Shown here: in pieces, positions 63,429-64,000 of the stretch
How positions within the stretch are numbered: position 1 is the stretch's first letter
How the letters are laid out: every line of letters starts with the position of its first letter
Assembly: GCA_963799975.1 (NCBI GenBank)
Contig: CAWCZF010000006.1
Coordinates: 2,790,001-2,854,000, forward strand
DNA from: Actinoallomurus sp963799975
GTDB lineage: Bacteria; Actinomycetota; Actinomycetes; Streptosporangiales; Streptosporangiaceae
Direction of reading: 5' to 3'
DNA: 64,000 nt
Position numbers and translations under genes: made by a program
Notes under the pieces: model-generated
What the model saw: the letters and a program-made list of their open reading frames with translations, nothing else
What the model was told of the DNA's origin: nothing
The model's database searches: none

Positions 63429-64000
63429 GGATCGATCGTATCCAGCGCGCGCTCGGGCGTCGCGTCGTGGCCGATCCAGCGCACTCGCGGATCTCGGCGG
63501 AACCAGGACTCCTGCCGCCGCGCGAACCTCCGGGTGGCGCGCACCGTCTCGCGCCGCGCCTCCTCCTCGGTCCACTCCCCCGACAGGAACCGCAGCACCT
63601 GCGCGTACCCGAGTGCACGGCTCGCTGTGAGCCCGTCGCGCAGCCCGTACGGCTCCAGCCGCCGCACCTCCTCCACCAGCCCCGCCGACCACATGCGCTC
63701 CACCCGCAGCTCGATGCGCTCGTCCAGCTCGGGCCGCGGGACGGAGAGGCCGAGCTGTCTCGCGTCCTCGCTCGCCTCGGCGTAGGAGGGCATCGACGCG
63801 CTGAACGGCCGGCCGGTCATCTCGATCACCTCCAGCGCGCGTACGATCCGCCGTCCGTTGCCGGGCAGGATCGCGGCCGCGGCGACCGGGTCGAGGCCCG
63901 CGAGGCGCGCGTGCAGGGCCGCGTGGCCCGCCTCGGCCAGCTCGGCCTCCAGGCGCGCGCGGATCTCCGGGTCGGTGCCGGGAAAGCTCAGGTCGTCGAT
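63416..64000 (-). CDS. miaA: tRNA dimethylallyltransferase, N-terminal part outside window
   Basis: Adds dimethylallyl to A37 of tRNAs reading UNN codons. Only the C-terminal ~194 residues are present. PGNGRRIVRALEVIEMTGRP, SAGLVEEVRRLEPYGLRDGL and RATRRFARRQESWFRRDPRV are clear family motifs. The gene enters from the right edge with no start in the window; its P-loop region is not visible. Confidence 0.96.
   Translation of the reverse strand: MDDLSFPGTDPEIRARLEAELAEAGHAALHARLAGLDPVAAAAILPGNGRRIVRALEVIEMTGRPFSASMPSYAEASEDARQLGLSVPRPELDERIELRVERMWSAGLVEEVRRLEPYGLRDGLTASRALGYAQVLRFLSGEWTEEEARRETVRATRRFARRQESWFRRDPRVRWIGHDATPERALDTIDPCDS

Overview
The window is about 70% GC with strong third-position GC bias, and it carries HrcA/CIRCE control of dnaJ, F420-type oxidoreductases, leaderless-looking promoters, GTG/TTG starts and many 1- and 4-base stop/start overlaps. 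The conserved order leuA / era - cytidine-deaminase-like - HlyC/CorC - ybeY - phoH - HIT / rsmE - dnaJ - hrcA / hemW / lepA - rpsT / holA / comEC - comEA is that of a filamentous actinomycete. Streptosporangiales or Thermomonosporaceae is my best guess from this synteny. No tRNA, rRNA, CRISPR array, insertion sequence or prophage gene was recognised.

Region 1 (1-21.5 kb) is core housekeeping: the 5' part of leuA behind a leucine-codon leader peptide and hairpin, a zinc-ribbon/TerB gene coupled to a DDAH gene, the era-to-HIT operon, an ECF sigma/membrane-protein pair, rsmE-dnaJ-hrcA with a CIRCE operator, a DUF3097 gene, hemW, a serine-kinase-like ATPase, an F420-type oxidoreductase, lepA, rpsT and holA. 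Region 2 (21.5-29.5 kb) lies between holA and comEC, which I recall as close neighbours in actinomycetes, and looks accessory. It holds a deazaflavin nitroreductase-family gene, a second ECF sigma/membrane pair, a winged-helix regulator facing a taurine/sulfonate-type ABC transporter plus TauD-like dioxygenase operon that ends in a perfect hairpin, a luciferase-like monooxygenase and a histidine-kinase remnant. Region 3 (29.5-43 kb) has comEC and comEA, an HxlR regulator divergent from a flavin-oxidoreductase/hydrolase pair, a NarL-type two-component system, YceI, a MerR regulator, degV, hutI and hflX.

Region 4 (43-51.2 kb) is a two-carbon/hydroxy-acid unit. Malate synthase sits behind a good promoter with a palindrome just downstream, followed by an unknown gene and a tightly coupled glcD-glcE-glcF-lldP operon (glycolate or lactate oxidation plus permease). 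Glycolate to glyoxylate to malate is the logical flow. Region 5 (51.3-57.6 kb) has an MprAB-like two-component system, a GT2-GtrA fusion coupled to a large GT39-type membrane glycosyltransferase, a very strong terminator and a small orphan gene. Region 6 (57.6-64 kb) has a two-subunit-type acyl-CoA dehydrogenase pair with its own TetR, an MFS exporter divergent from another TetR with two matching operators, and dapF-miaA (miaA runs off the right edge).

An important quality point is that ten single-base reading-frame breaks, plus one in-frame TGA, fall between 10.2 and 38.7 kb (rsmE, lepA, a winged-helix gene, two transporter genes, comEC four times, and a MerR gene). None was seen from 39 to 64 kb. 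The total length of each affected gene fits these counts exactly. Several breaks sit in short homopolymers, so sequencing or assembly error is a serious alternative to real decay.
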